Source: Chionoecetes opilio (lineage: Eukaryota > Arthropoda > Malacostraca > Decapoda > Majidae). From it: a stretch of DNA of 64,000 nt. The position numbers and the translations under genes are program-made. Below are positions 13,549 to 57,373 of the stretch, one piece after another; position 1 is the first letter of the stretch, and every line of letters begins with the position of its first letter. Where the stretch lies: contig JACEEZ010018609.1 in the NCBI GenBank assembly GCA_016584305.1, positions 94,448-158,447 of the forward strand, in the 5' to 3' direction. Under the pieces are notes generated by a model. That model saw only the letters and a list, made by a program, of their open reading frames with translations, was not told the origin of the DNA and did no database searches.

Positions 13549-13836
13549 GGTACTCCATAGTGTAATGGTTAGCACGTTCGGTTCACAACCGAGAAATCAC
13601 AGGTTCAATCCCCGGACGAAGCGGAGAAAGATGGGCGGTCTTTAAAAAACCCGAGCCCCTGTCCTCCCAGCAGTGAATGGGTATTGGATGTTAGCCGGGG
13701 GTTTGTGACCTGCCTCCCGGGGTGGTGGCTTCCCCCAACACTAAGCACTAAGGAAACTAAATAAGAATGTAGATATGGAGATGGGACCATACGAGTGTAG
13801 CTCAGGCCCTGTAAAATACAACTAGGTAAATACACC
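13549..13836 (+). mobile_element. tRNA-Val-derived SINE, full-length copy
   Basis: The head reads CCATAGTGTAATGGTTAGCACG (A box) followed by an anticodon arm with loop TTCACAA (anticodon CAC, Val) closed by TTCGG/CCGAG, then GGTTCAATCCC (B box). It is not a working tRNA: there is no acceptor stem pairing or 3' end. The body contains GCAGTGAATGGGTATTGGAT and the tail runs GAGATGGGACCATACGAGTG to ACTAGGTAAATAC. The tail matches the 3' end of the LINE at 14640-14941. Further copies are at 33971-34239 (-), 29919-30015 (-) and 55495-55565 (+, tail only). Confidence 0.85.
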
Positions 13837-14395
13837 CATTTCCCAATTTATGCCTTCCTTTAAATCTTTCCTATTCGACCGCTGGCAATCCTCCTGGACC
13901 ACTTTCTCTGCCAATAAACTTCGCCTGATCAAACCCTCTATCTCTCCGTGGTCAAATCCTTACCACTCTAATAGACGTTGGGAGACTGCTCTCGCACGCT
14001 TACGCATAGGCCATACCAACCTCACACACTCCTATCTCATGTCACGCTCCTCCCCTACCCTCTGCACACCCTGTCAAGTTCCTCTCACTGTCCAACATGT
14101 CCTAATATCCTGCCCCCATCTTACTCCTGCCCGTTCCAGTTCCTTCCCTCATTTGTCCTCCCTTTCCCGACCTCCCTGTCTTGCGGACATTCTCCCGGAA
14201 TCCCCCTCCTTCTCCCTGGAAAATTTAACCTCCTTCCTCCAACAAATCCACATCTTACATCTGATTAACCATCCTGCTATAACATTCCGTTCTTTCCCCT
14301 TCCCTCATCGTTTCACTATTATTCTTTAACCCTGACCCTTTATATGCTTTGCCATAGTGCCATATGACCTCTGATGTCTGGCACATTCACCTTTT
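13837..14395 (+). pseudogene. non-LTR retrotransposon 3' end (RNase H/zinc-knuckle part)
   Basis: One frame reads RRWETALARLRIGHTNLTHS, then TLCTPCQVPLTVQHVLISCP. LRIGHT...LTH followed by C-x-x-C...TVxHxLxxCP is the end of jockey-like LINE ORF2. The 3' untranslated part contains CATAGTGCCATATGACCTCT and ends in ATTAAATCAATCAAT. 5'-truncated. Confidence 0.8.
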
Positions 14396-14416
14396 TAGGC
14401 ATTAAATCAATCAATC

Positions 14417-14617
14417 CCAATTTATGATCTCCTTCCCCCAACAAATACACGTCCTTCCTCTGATCTAACCCTACTGCTATAACGTTCCATTCCTTTCCCC
14501 TTCCCTCACCGTTTCACTCTTTCTCTGTGACCCCTCCCCTTCATTATGCTTTGCCATAGTGCCATATGACCTCCGATGTCTGGCACATTTTCCCTTTTTA
14601 GCATTAAATCAATTAAC
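14417..14617 (+). mobile_element. second, shorter copy of the same LINE 3' end
   Basis: Repeats the preceding 3' untranslated region (CTCCTTCCCCCAACAAATAC, then CATAGTGCCATATGACCTCC and CATTAAATCAATTAAC) directly after the first copy, followed by a (CA)n tract. Confidence 0.75.
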
Positions 14618-14639
14618 ACAGACACACGCACACACACAC

Positions 14640-14941
14640 ACACACACACAAGATGAAGAAAGATGGAAGAAACAGACAATGAGAGACTACTGACTGAAAC
14701 AAAGAGAAGGTCGATACACAAGAGGACATACAAAACAACTAGGAAAAGGGAGATGCCTGAACAACATAAAGAAGTACAGCTTCCCTCATAGAAATGTAGA
14801 AGTTTGGAATGGACTAAATGAGGAGGTGATATCGGCACATAATGTGCACCAATTGAAAGAAAGACTGGATAAATGTAGATACGGAGACGGGACCACACGA
14901 GTGTAGCTCAGGCCCTGTAAAACACAACTAGATAAATACAC
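14640..14941 (+). pseudogene. LINE ORF2 C-terminus sharing its 3' end with the SINE
   Basis: The frame reads YSFPHRNVEVWNGLNEEVIS, then AHNVHQLKERLDKCRYGDGT and TRV*. FPxRxVxxWNxL...VxxFKxxLD is the usual last block of LINE reverse-transcriptase proteins. The last codons plus the 3' tail (GCTCAGGCCCTGTAAAACAC) are also the tail of the SINE family in this window. Confidence 0.8.
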
Positions 14942-15639
14942 ACTCAAGGGGCCTTAATCAGAGATGTGAAGGTGAAAGCTTTACCTTGACCCTTAACCTT
15001 GTAGGTGAAGGCTTATACGTCATCCCCCGTCTGTATGTAGTCAAAGGCTGCACACAAAATGCCAATCACTTGGGCAAATGTCTGGATTTTCTACATTTTC
15101 GTCTGCACGCCTTCACAACGCAGCCATAAAGTTTGGCTCTGTTCCCTGCACTAAAACTCAATAACTGTGGGTAAGATTGATCCAGGAGTGAAGAGTATTG
15201 CAACACCACTTACGCCCCAATCAATGAGGCACAAGAATAATTTGGTCTTCAAGGACGTAATCACAGCCCAAATGCCGTTCAGCCAGATGTGGCGAGCCCA
15301 ACTGATTTGTATAGCAGTTGGGTGTAAGCTTGCAAGGAAATAGACTGATGTAAGTATGATAAATATTAACTTTAAGCTGTATATGTAAAGGAAGGGCCTC
15401 AAGTTACATGCTTTATGAATACCAATTTGCTAATTATTGAACTTATTGATGATATGATGATAATTATCCTTATGGGCTTTATGCTATTTTCTTATTCTGT
15501 CTAAAAGTAACAGGTTTTTAAATTTTTTTATGTCAATGTACCCAGAGGCAGGAAGGAGTCTTTTGGATTAGAAAAATAAAAACTCAGATTAAGTATAATG
15601 TAGAAACAGGTTATTGGTTTGCAGTTTTCAGTCTTAATT

Positions 15640-15837
15640 GATAAGCTCCGGGTCTGGCAATCTAGGCCATGATGCAACTATTAAACCTTCCCCGGACAGG
15701 AACGAGATGCTCACTGATTTATATTGCAGTGATCAGGAGGAGGAAAGGGACCACAAAAACAAGGCGAAGAGGATGATTGCTCCTCCGTCCCCTCCCAGCT
15801 TCAGTGGACATCAAGAATCTGCAGCCGTGATGATGTG
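15640..15837 (+). CDS. possible coding exon of unknown gene
   Basis: Open segment whose second half follows a strong acceptor (TTTATATTGCAG at 15725-15736) and ends beside GTGAGG. Protein-like translation includes TDLYCSDQEEERDHKNKAKR and PPSPPSFSGHQESAAVMM. No family recognised. It does not join exon c of the Tudor gene in phase. Weak candidate. Confidence 0.22.
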
Positions 15838-15983
15838 AGGAGTCAGCAAGGGGCCGAGACAAGACTCCATCCTCCTCAATCATCAACTCTGTAAGGTAAA
15901 ATGTAGAATCCCATTGAATACTGTAGTTGCTCTCAGTAAGCATTGTGTCCTTGTTTCTTTTAAAGTGCATGGATTTACTTTGG

Positions 15984-16045
15984 GGGTTGTGTAGGGGTTA
16001 GCATGCATGGCTCACAACCAAGAGATCCGTGAAGTCCGAGCGAAT
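15984..16045 (+). mobile_element. SINE head fragment
   Basis: GGGGTTGTGTAGGGGTTAGC followed by GGCTCACAACC resembles the A box and CAC anticodon arm of the tRNA-Val SINE. The body is absent. Confidence 0.35.
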
Positions 16046-16877
16046 GCGTCTTTGATTCCGTCTTGGAGACATTTCGGTTTTCCCCTTTCACGCTATATCC
16101 ACTGTTCACAAACATCATTTGTTCCTACATGGATATCTGGAAATCATCAGTGATATCCACTGACACCTGGTTAATAACAGTGTCAGTCACATTGTCAACC
16201 ACCTCCTGGAATGCAGGTTACGGTGTTGTTGGGGCACACACAGACGGGCGTCCACAGAGCCGCGTCACATCACCAGTCGCCTTTGAAGGGAGGGTTGATG
16301 GGTCACGTGTGGGTAAACTTCAGCCACTTGATGATGGAGTTAAGATCTGCACCCGGCAGGACCAGCACTCGAATAAAATGTCATTCATAAACATAGTTCT
16401 GGAACCAATTAAGATTGTTGTAGAATCCTTGACTGTTTGAATGTACGTACTAATAACAAAAAGTATTCTAAAATGTTCAAGATGTAGGGATGGCAGAAGG
16501 ACATAAACAAGACTTGGGATGAATGAAATATACATTACTCATTGCTGCATTCCACCAACATACAGTGGTTCTCATACTTCAGTTAGCGGAGGAATGCAGG
16601 AATGGGTAATATGTATTTCATCCTTCCCAATTCTTATTTCTGTCCTGTTTCCATCCCTACATCTTGAACATTTTAGAATAATAATTTTTGTTACTATAAT
16701 ATATTATTTTTTAAGAATTAGATGTGTGTGCTGAGTTGGCAAGTCTGCTGGGTGGATTGTAATCGTTCATTCAGTCGACTAGCTCAGTTCATAACCTTCC
16801 ATCCTTCGCATGGCATTACAAGTCAGTTTTTTGAAATTGTCAAGATTAGAGTAATTTTTGCATCCTATTCGTCCCAG

Positions 16878-16973
16878 ATCAGATCGTGGTTCATGAGTTA
16901 CAGCAACTGGAGAAGAAAGAAAAAAGTAACAATTTTATATTTTTGGATCAGCGTTTTCTCAGCCTCATTAAAA
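16878..16973 (+). CDS. possible further exon of the Tudor gene
   Basis: A good acceptor (TTTTTGCATCCTATTCGTCCCAG) and donor (AAAA|GTGAGC) bound a 96-base open segment. Phase 1 to phase 1 would follow exon c in frame and give DQIVVHELQQLEKKEKSN and FIFLDQRFLSLIK. The charged helix-like composition is protein-like, but I recognise no domain. The 12.7 kb intron needed is large though comparable with others here. Assignment is inference from splice signals and phase only. Confidence 0.3.
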
Positions 16974-17164
16974 GTGAGCTGAAATCAGAGGGCAGCTTTG
17001 TACTTAAGATAGATGTGGCTATCTGTACACATTTATTTTTGCTGAGTTTTACCTTTGCCTTAGGTGCTTACTGCCATACTTTTATGTTAAATCAAAACAT
17101 TTCAACCACCCCATCCCTACATGGCTACTGCAATCTCTGATAATGTGGTACCCTATATGAAGAT

Positions 17165-17445
17165 AGGAGTAACGTATAGAGACAGACAATGCCTGAACAA
17201 AAACTTAGCGATAAGTGTAGATTTAAAAAGGAAATGGGGAAAAACTGGTTCACAAATAGGGTGGTAAATGATTGGAATGGACTCGGTCGTCAGGTAGTTA
17301 GTGCGGAGTCAATAGGGAGCGTTAAAAGGAGGCTAGATAATTTCATGGATGGGGATGAAAGGTGGATGTAGGTAGTGTTAAGTGACAGGAACTACCTCGT
17401 GTAGGTTTCGCGGCCTCTTGTAGCTTCCTTATTTTCTCATTTTCT
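17165..17445 (+). pseudogene. LINE 3' end, family with VVNDWNGL motif
   Basis: The frame reads CRFKKEMGKNWFTNRVVNDW, NGLGRQVVSAESIGSVKRRL, DNFMDGDERWM*. The untranslated end has GTGACAGGAACTACC and CCTCTTGTAGCTTCCTTATT. The same LINE family occurs inverted at 46208-46600 and 47578-47850. Confidence 0.8.
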
Positions 17446-17884
17446 TTTGATAAGTAATAATCAAAACAAGAATAGCAAGATTGGCAGTGCGAAGGAACAG
17501 AATGCAATGTTTCAGCACACAAGTAAACATGATCCAGATAGTAACTGCTGTGACGGTGGTTATCAAGGCTTGTCATAAATTAAGGCAACCATAGAACAAA
17601 ATAATATAAAAGTCAATTCATATATTTTTCAGTCAATAATACAGAAAGGTAAGAGTACTGTTGATACATCGAGGGAGTAACATACATAACTCAAATGAAT
17701 TAGAGAAAAATTTGTGAGGATGTGAAGGAATGTCAGGAGAGCAAACAAGACTTAGTGGAAAGATATTAAGTATCATTGTAATATTCAAGGTCATAGAAGG
17801 AAGATACATTTGTACAAGTAAGGGAAGATGGAATGCATGTGTCACTGCAAAATAGATCATAGTACATTTTGAATTAGAATGTAT

Positions 17885-18098
17885 AGTCTATTTTTTTTTT
17901 TACGAGGCAAAAATTCCATTCTATCGTAAAGTCTCATCCTTAAAATTATGTCTATGTTGACCTGATAATATGGTTAACTATGATAAAATACAACTGAAAT
18001 TTAGAAGAACCCTAGTATTCCCTTCTCCTGGCATCAAATATCAGTCAGTAAACGGCAAGGGGTCAGGATTTTTCACCTCGTTAGAAAAAACAGACTAT
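17885..18098. mobile_element. about 213-bp MITE, copy 1
   Basis: Ends AGTCTATTTTTTTTTTTACG and its near-complement (CTCGTTAGAAAAAACAGACT). The same element, same orientation, is at 32905-33116, sharing for example TATGGTTAACTATGATAAAA and GGGGTCAGGATTTTTCACCT. Confidence 0.85.
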
Positions 18099-20026
18099 AG
18101 ATTGATAATGTATTTTGTGTATATTTGTAAAGAAGAAATATTCAGTAGGGGTTAGATGGATATGCTAGATCAGAGAAGCAGGATTACTAAGGATACAAGA
18201 GGATTACAGGAAGGATGATGGAAGGCAAACAGCATTGTATTGGGTCAATTTGAATGCACTCCTTTTAGAACTGCATTACCATCATGATTTTTGTTGCACG
18301 AAAGGGAACTGGACAGATTAATAGTATGTTAAAATAATACATGTGTAACAGCCGTCGAAGGAACACCGAGGAGAATGGAACCACAAAAAAGAGAAGCACT
18401 GTACAATTCATTGCAGAAACTAAGATCAAGTAATAGTTTCCCACCAAAAGCATGAACGGGGGCAGTGTTATGCAGTGTGTAGTGACCAGCTATAACTATC
18501 TAAAATATAATTTCTTTCAAACTGTACTAACTGAATTGAAGATATAATTATTAATAAAAACACTTGAATTAATGCTGGGAAGGGTTGTCACTCAAAATGT
18601 TCTGAACCAAGATTCTTAAAAAACTGTTGAGAGGGAGGGATGTGTAAAATGTGCTGATGGCTTGAAGCATCTGGAACAGGTCAGTGGTAGTGGTAGTGGC
18701 AGCGAATCTCATCCTTTACTTGACGTGATACACCAAGTGGTGCACCTAGCTGCATATTTTCATCTATAACTCCTAGGCATAAGCTGGTAAAGTAAAGTAA
18801 AACGGCAATTACCTTAGAAGTGAAGAAAAAATATTTTCCGAGAGAAAGTGGAAAACCTATAGTGATTGACTATCATCTAAATGTTGAATATGGCGGCTAA
18901 ATCAAAACAACCTTTAACCCGCTTGCTGCCACGTCTGTATATATACTGACAACCCTCTGATCAGGCTCAGTGATGTCAGTATACACTGACAATTTATATA
19001 AATTGCAGGGCCAAATAATTTAGCTTGACATTAATATGGGTTGTGGGTGGTAGACCTTCCCCTACGCAGTCGCCTCCAACCCCCCAACCAGCGCCAGGCA
19101 GGGGTCAGTCACCTTCCCACTCTCAGGAGGGATGTCCCTGTGCTTCAAGAAAGCTTCCTGTGCTTGACCACAGAGGAAGTGGGAAGTGTCAGGGAGACTT
19201 AAATACCTGTTCACCGTTGTAGTGGTGTAAACAACCTAGTTTGTTTTATGTATCTCACAAAAGCTATTTCTTTTGCATCATCTGCATATCAATCATATTT
19301 AGATCTCAATGTATTTTAACTGAATAAAAAGTGAAATACAAAATTGCATAAAAACGTGCTTCTCAAACACACGCTGCCTCTTGCATATGTATCATGGATA
19401 CCACAAAACGTGTGCCAACAAATCTTATTACATAGTCATCCCTACACCTCACGAGACAGGCGTTCCAGCCAAACAAGTTCTTGGGATTAATTGCTATTGG
19501 CCAAAAAACTCCAAAACTGCATCAAAAGTCTACAGACCGTGCATAACACATTTCCCCGATCATCAGTCTTTTAGGTCCCCGTTTTCAACCACAAATGGAC
19601 AATGTGAGCGATTATGTTATTATATACATTGTTTTCTTCCTGAACAGATAAAATAAATTGTTTTCTTCCTTAACAGAAAAAAATAGATAATTCGCCGGCA
19701 CTGGGGGTGATGCACGGAGGAAAAGTCTTTGGCATTGTGTGGGTTAGCTGAGGAACCTCCCAAAGGACGGTGACCGGATAAGCCTGGGAAGGGTGACTCC
19801 TCTCCCGCCCTTCCTGCATACGGGACAGTTGGGACAACCTTCCAAACTTAGGTATGACTTTATTGTATTTCATGTCATGTAGTATTTTTTCCTACTCAAC
19901 AAGTTGTATTTGGTGGCAAATTCAGTGTTGGCAATGGGGCTGGAAATAATAACCCCTAAATATGTGTACTTCAATAGGCGCTGTCATTAACAAAACGCTA
20001 CAAAGAATGAGGTCCTGGAACCAATT
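18099..20026. other. gene-poor stretch
   Basis: No supported gene. A small palindrome GTCAGTATACACTGAC lies near 18975, next to a related GTATATATACTGAC. Confidence 0.4.
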
Positions 20027-20275
20027 AAGGCCGGTTCCCAGTAGCCCGCTTCTACGGCCATCATCATCATTATCGCCATCATCACCGCTTGAGTGATATT
20101 TGTGGTAACCGGGCACAGTTTGCACCTCCACTCGAGCGGCCACCGCCGAGCGGGAGTTGACTTGATTTTAATTTTGTACGGCAGCCTACAGCGTACGGTT
20201 GACTTTTTTGTGACGTCAATTGTTGCTCATTGTTGTACGGTGGCCGTACAAGCGAGCTAGTGGAAACCGGCCTTT
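20027..20275. mobile_element. MITE with AAGGCCGGTT ends
   Basis: Left AAGGCCGGTTCCCAGTAGCC and right end whose complement reads AAGGCCGGTTTCCACTAGCT, with GTACGGCC near the right tip. About 250 bp, no coding capacity. PIF/Harbinger or Merlin affinity is possible; target duplication unclear. Confidence 0.65.
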
Positions 20276-23092
20276 AGTTTGTTATAGCAGATCACCCTTG
20301 AATATTTTTGTTATGCAGTGAACTTCTGATTAAGTGTCATTGAAATTTCCATGCCTGTACACATCAGTTGTGTCTTCACTGACCAATGAATACATTAATC
20401 AATATAAAAATTTATTTTATTGAATAACAATATCATTGACATATCTATGCCTACATAGGATTTTAAGTTGACACACAGTTCTCTACCCACACAAACCCCT
20501 CTTTTATATGTACACAATAATACAAGTATTAATTAATCTGATTGCCTTCATAAAGCGAAATAATAGTGCAATAATTTCCTGTCGAAGAGTGAAATGTACA
20601 CTATGCCATCTGTGAAATTAAAGCTTCTGGTAGGAGCTCGATCTTAGATGTACATAACATGTAAACATTACACTTAAAGCAATAGTTCATAGAAATCTTA
20701 AAAAAACTAAACAAAAGCTCACAACAAGATAACAAATGTAAAGGTTACAGTCTGTAACTAAGAGGTGTGTTTTGTTTCACCCCAGGCTGGCACACGATAT
20801 ATACAATGATTACTGGAAAATAAACAATAAACACAAATACTTGCTGCATTGCAAACGTTTACATTGCAAGCTCATCAGCAACTCTGACTGATGTCACAGA
20901 TGCTACTCTACTGAACCAACAAAAAATATCTTTGTAACAAAAAAATCATACATATATTTATATGTATTATTCATATATTAATATATATTTATATACATTC
21001 TAAAAGTCAATATCAGAAAAGTTACACTAATCATTAATGTAAAAGACTGGAATAAAGAATTCTCATACCAAGATGTAAAATGATCTTAATTGAGCTGTAC
21101 ATGACGGGACGTTTACTGTGTGCATATGTAAGTTTGCATGCAGGATACATTAGAATTACAAACCTCTAGTCAATTTGAAAAAGTCCCATACAGATCTAAG
21201 TCACACGTACACCAAAACATGCAGACGTGGCCTGGCGTGAAGTACAGTGCACTCGTGCATTTGGCCAGGCATTGGGCCAAGAAAAAGGTGCTGCCATATG
21301 CCAAGTGAAGAACTGATAGAAAATAATGCAATTGGTTCTGGGCAGGTATAACAACAGATTTTTCTCCTATGGTTTGCCATTATTTGACTTAAATAATCAC
21401 ACATCCCCTCATAACATAATTCTTACATATAATGGAGAATATAAATGTAGAAACTGATGTGCTTCGCTCTACCATATTATTTTCTTGATTCAAGAAATAC
21501 GTGGGTTGAATCATGTGGCGGCCGGCTGGGTGGTTGTCCACCCGTTACTCCACTTATCACGCAATCAACTCCGCTTCCTAACTTTGAATGATTTTAGTGC
21601 ACCCAACATGGCAAGAAGGCATCAACAAAGTAGTTTGAATCCTGCTGCTCTGAAATGTGCAAGTAAGTCTGTGTAGAAAAAAAAAGTTGGGTAATGACAG
21701 GGAGGAAGGGGCAAAGACCGCCCTGAGTGGGTGGCGCGGGTGTTTCCATGTAGGCGGCTCACTAAGATCTATTGTCATTTATGTCTATCCTTCCTAGAAC
21801 ATAATACATGATATCTGTGACCTGCCCGGTGTTGTACAGGTACTAACTATGATGAAACGTATGCAATACATTACACTTTAGGCACGATCCTATCGTGTAT
21901 ATGCGTATTGTATCATCGTTACGTATCGGCGAGAAAAGACGTCAAATGTTGCGCTGGTGCATGTAGAAATGTGATTGAGATACACAATGGCCTTGTCATC
22001 CAGTTTCCTGTTTTGATACGGATATCCAGTAATGATACAAAGAAGTCCTGTACCACAGCGTGCACTGCGCTTTATGGTAACTTCTTACATTTGATGTGTG
22101 TACTAGCATACATACAAGTATATATAAACAATAGAAAGATAATGCTGTATTTCTTGGTTTAAAAATTACAGTAATAAGAATGTAAATATAGTGAAACAAA
22201 GATAACGCACAGCAGTCTTGTCTTTCTCTCAATCAGCTATGCTGTTATGGCCTCACACCGCAGTTATCGGTGTACTTTCTGCTACACGTCGTATAGCTCA
22301 TCGTTACCTTTGACCATTTCTAGCGACGACTAATCACCCGTGATTGCTTGATGTTCACTGCCAGAACCAGTGACAGGCTGTAAACACAACATAAATATAC
22401 AGCAGCATTAATGGAATTTTCCATATGTTACGATCGTCTGAAATTTCTTTCATATGTGTCCGATCAGTGCGAGATGAAGTTGTACCGAAGAAGAATGATA
22501 AAATGAACATTTAATGTGAATAGACCCATTGATTTCTCTTTTCATAGAATAATTTTCATACGAAAGCAGTTCGGAGAGCAAGCATACAAAGTTAACCAAC
22601 CCTCAGCCCGCTGTGCGCCATGGAGATAACGCGTCACGGGCCAGCCGTGCCACCGCCACCAGACTATAGTAGTCGTCCACAAGGGAAAAAATTCTCGTGG
22701 CATTATGGACTGAAATTGGAATGATTTTTGTACTGTGCTTCAAACACTAATCTACATTTTTAACTGATCCTTAGTCAAGTCTTTTCCATTCCTGAGGCGT
22801 TTGCCACGCCTTGTTTTTACAGATATGTGGGGGCAAAAAAGGTTCCATAATTTTACAATTCTTTCATTTGGCTTCAAATTCGTCATACGTTTCCAAACAT
22901 ATTCATATATTCTATGACTAGAGTCAGAGCCTTGGATGACTCATGTCTTGTATATTACTGTTATTATGATTAGGATTACACTAAGCTATACTACGATGTC
23001 GACAAACTGATCTTTTTTACACCATAGTTACATATAAATACCTCTGATGGATGCTATGCCGAGAAATATATAATGCAAGTGTGTACCTCATT
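20276..23092. other. AT-rich non-coding stretch; possible far end of the Nedd4 3' UTR
   Basis: No supported gene. On the minus strand, overlapping AATAAA hexamers lie at 20411-20421. No closer canonical signal was noticed downstream of the Nedd4 stop at 25026, so a 3' UTR of about 4.6 kb is conceivable but unproven. Confidence 0.3.
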
Positions 23093-23344
23093 TACAAAGT
23101 GAGACATTTCCGAGTCTTACATCTGTGCCAAGGCCATGTGGGTGACTTAACCGACAAAATATGTAGATATAGAAAACAGCGTTTAGAGGACAAAATACTT
23201 TCTTGCCGAGGTTTTGAATCTGTAGAATTATTAGAGAAAAAATGGCCAGTGGACTTCAGTCCACTGGCCATCTATCGATGCGATGCGATAGTGATAGCCA
23301 GTCTATCTCCTGGTGCTCGGCGGGTTAAGCAGCTGATACAGTAA
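23093..23344 (+). CDS. possible terminal exon of unknown gene
   Basis: An open segment of 84 codons after an ACAAAG dinucleotide acceptor, ending in TAA. It reads VLHLCQGHVGDLTDKICRYR, then LEKKWPVDFSPLAIYRCDAI and VIASLSPGARRVKQLIQ*. The composition is protein-like. No family recognised, and the acceptor is weak. A perfect 14-bp hairpin lies inside it (23242-23271). Confidence 0.22.
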   Translation, partial: YKVRHFRVLHLCQGHVGDLTDKICRYRKQRLEDKILSCRGFESVELLEKKWPVDFSPLAIYRCDAIVIASLSPGARRVKQLIQ

Positions 23345-25025
23345 CTTACTTGTACTGCTTGTTTTTCATTGTATATACCTGTTTGTGTTCTTTTTGTGAC
23401 TACAAAACTTTCATTAGACGACTACGAACATCATAAATTTTATTAATTTTTGTTGTTTGTAAGCTGGAAAACTCACATTCATGAATCATCATGGCTGTCG
23501 GCGCTAAAGGAACGAATCCCCATTCAGCCCACTTATCTTGTGTTAAGCTTTTTGTCATTGTGATTTTACATACTTCACTATTGCAACCTCACCATTTACT
23601 AATACTTATTGAATATTCTACTCAATTTTCGCAAAATTTACATTATGCACGGCCAATGTAAGTGTTTGCCATTTCTGATTTGTCGACAAAATCCAAGTTA
23701 CCAAATTTAAATGAGTCAACATAAAACTTGCCAAATGAGTGAGAGCACTGTACTGTTGCCACACATGCCAAGCTTTGCACCTAACCAGTAGGGGGTGTCT
23801 AGGATGGCAGCTGTTAAACTTGGATGACTGAACACACTCGACCTGTCTCATCAGTGCTTGCTAAGGTTGCTTAGTCCTAATTACAGGTAATTACTATTAT
23901 GTTTTCCAATGAGTGAACAAATACCACTGCATGTGCTGCATAATTATTATAATATTAGATATTCAAGATTCTCTCCCCTCTATAGAATATTAGAAACAAC
24001 TATCACTGCACATCACAATTTTTCCAGTGATCATCACCTCATTCACATTACCAGCACTGAAAGTGCTACAATGGAGTCTAATCATATACGTAGTTCTTTT
24101 GCCATCATGACACAGTTGCAGTTTTGCTTAGTAGTGGACACCTATACATGTATTATGCATGCTAATGTTTTACAGGATAAAATGATTACCGTTTGGTTCA
24201 CTTCATTCACACACGAGAGCAAACATGCACACACATTGTATAAAAGACAGAAAGACCGTTCAGTACAAGAGCAACGCCTGCCTGCACAGACACACACGTC
24301 ACCAAGGGTTTGATTCGTAACAAATAATTCATGATGCATCTACCAATGAGGTTCTCATGTTCCTACCAAATTATACATGAAAAGTGGACTTTGATCTATC
24401 TAGTATTCCACAATGCACTACAGTATGAATCAGTAACCTTGCAGCAACAAGGAGCTAAGCTATTGAATATGTGGTAAGAAATATGAAATGGTTCACATTG
24501 TTAAGAGAAGACAATTGATAATTGGAGTGTTAAGGAAAAGCTGTTCATTTGTATTCTAGTTCTAGTCACTCTTAGTTCCGGTGTTAAATACTTTAAAAAC
24601 TTCAACATTCTTTAACATTCAAAATTATGCATAAATATGATCACAACTTGTAAAGTAATAATATATTCAGTATATGTATATATATAAATATCAAATTCAA
24701 TCCAGTCCTAATTTTTCTTGATTATATGTAAGATGCAGGAAAAATGCAATTTTGATCTAGCATATATGACTTTTTAACGATGAGTTCATCCATGCTTGTA
24801 AAAATGTCAACACTTACCAGTATTATTTTAGGAGAACAAGACTTGTCTCTTAAATCCATTACCATAATATGCAAATGAGCATGTGAGCACACTTTTACAC
24901 ACTTTTACACACACACACACCTACCTTATCAAGAATGGCATTATCATTTTTTCTTCTGTATAAACTCTGGCATACAATCAGTCAATCACTCAATCATCAC
25001 AGAAATCAGCTGCATGGAGTTGCCT

Positions 25026-56505
<31,480 letters not shown>

Positions 56506-57336
56506 CCCTCCATCAAGTTTAGCTTTTCCTTGGGGTTTTAAAGACAATAATCCACACCCTCCACCACCACTACTTTACGTCCTCCTCCTATACGTGAGGA
56601 AAACTGTATAAGGTAAAAGGTTTCTCAGGGTGGTGCAATAATATAGGCTCCGGATCCTCTTACCAAACCCTTCCTACTATGCTATATAAGGTGTTTTAAG
56701 CTAGTTTCTGTATTTACAACGCTCTATATATGGTAACTATTTATATTAAGTTATATTTACGTCAATTATCAAGCTTTAATTATGTTTTTCGAGTCCATAA
56801 TAGATAAAATTGATGATTGTGTAAAGACTCCTATAAGATCTGGTTCTATGTAAAGCAGAGTTCACATGTTTTCCCAGGAATTTTGATGTTTTATGTTGTT
56901 ATCCTATGTCAACATGATAAAGAAATAAATCCCCTATCATACGTCAAGCTGATATCGTGATTATAATAAAGAGTTAATGGGCGGTGTATATAATGGTCTA
57001 GGTCTAATGGTATGACAGTCTGTATGTCACTAGGTACGCCACTCTACCTTTCTGGCACCTTTATGTAATCCACAATAGGTCAGGTGCGCATTTAATGAGT
57101 TGCAGTCAGGTGTGGGAAAGGTTAGCAATCAATGAAGGCAGAGGAAGGTGTATGGGAGGCTCAGGGAAGCTTAGAGGCTGTGTGGGATATCATGCGGGTT
57201 TGTCTGACTTCTTACTTCTTACTTCTTCTTTACTTTACTTCTACTTTATGTTTGAATGTATGTTGTTTCGAGTATGTTGATCTTTAGTGTATAAATGATC
57301 TACATATACGCGTGCGCACATACACATACACAGTGA

Positions 57337-57373
<37 letters not shown>

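Noticed and set aside
13553..13622. Functional tRNA-Val gene
   Set aside because: A and B boxes and a CAC anticodon arm are present, but the acceptor stem does not pair and the sequence continues as SINE body.
16063..16440. 125-codon plus-strand frame
   Set aside because: No domain, no consistent codon bias, and it begins in a SINE fragment.
19669..19740. Possible exon after TTCCTTAACAG (KKIDNSPALGVMHGGKVFGI)
   Set aside because: Short; in-frame continuation stops at once, no partner exon and no family; looks like an unclassified repeat.
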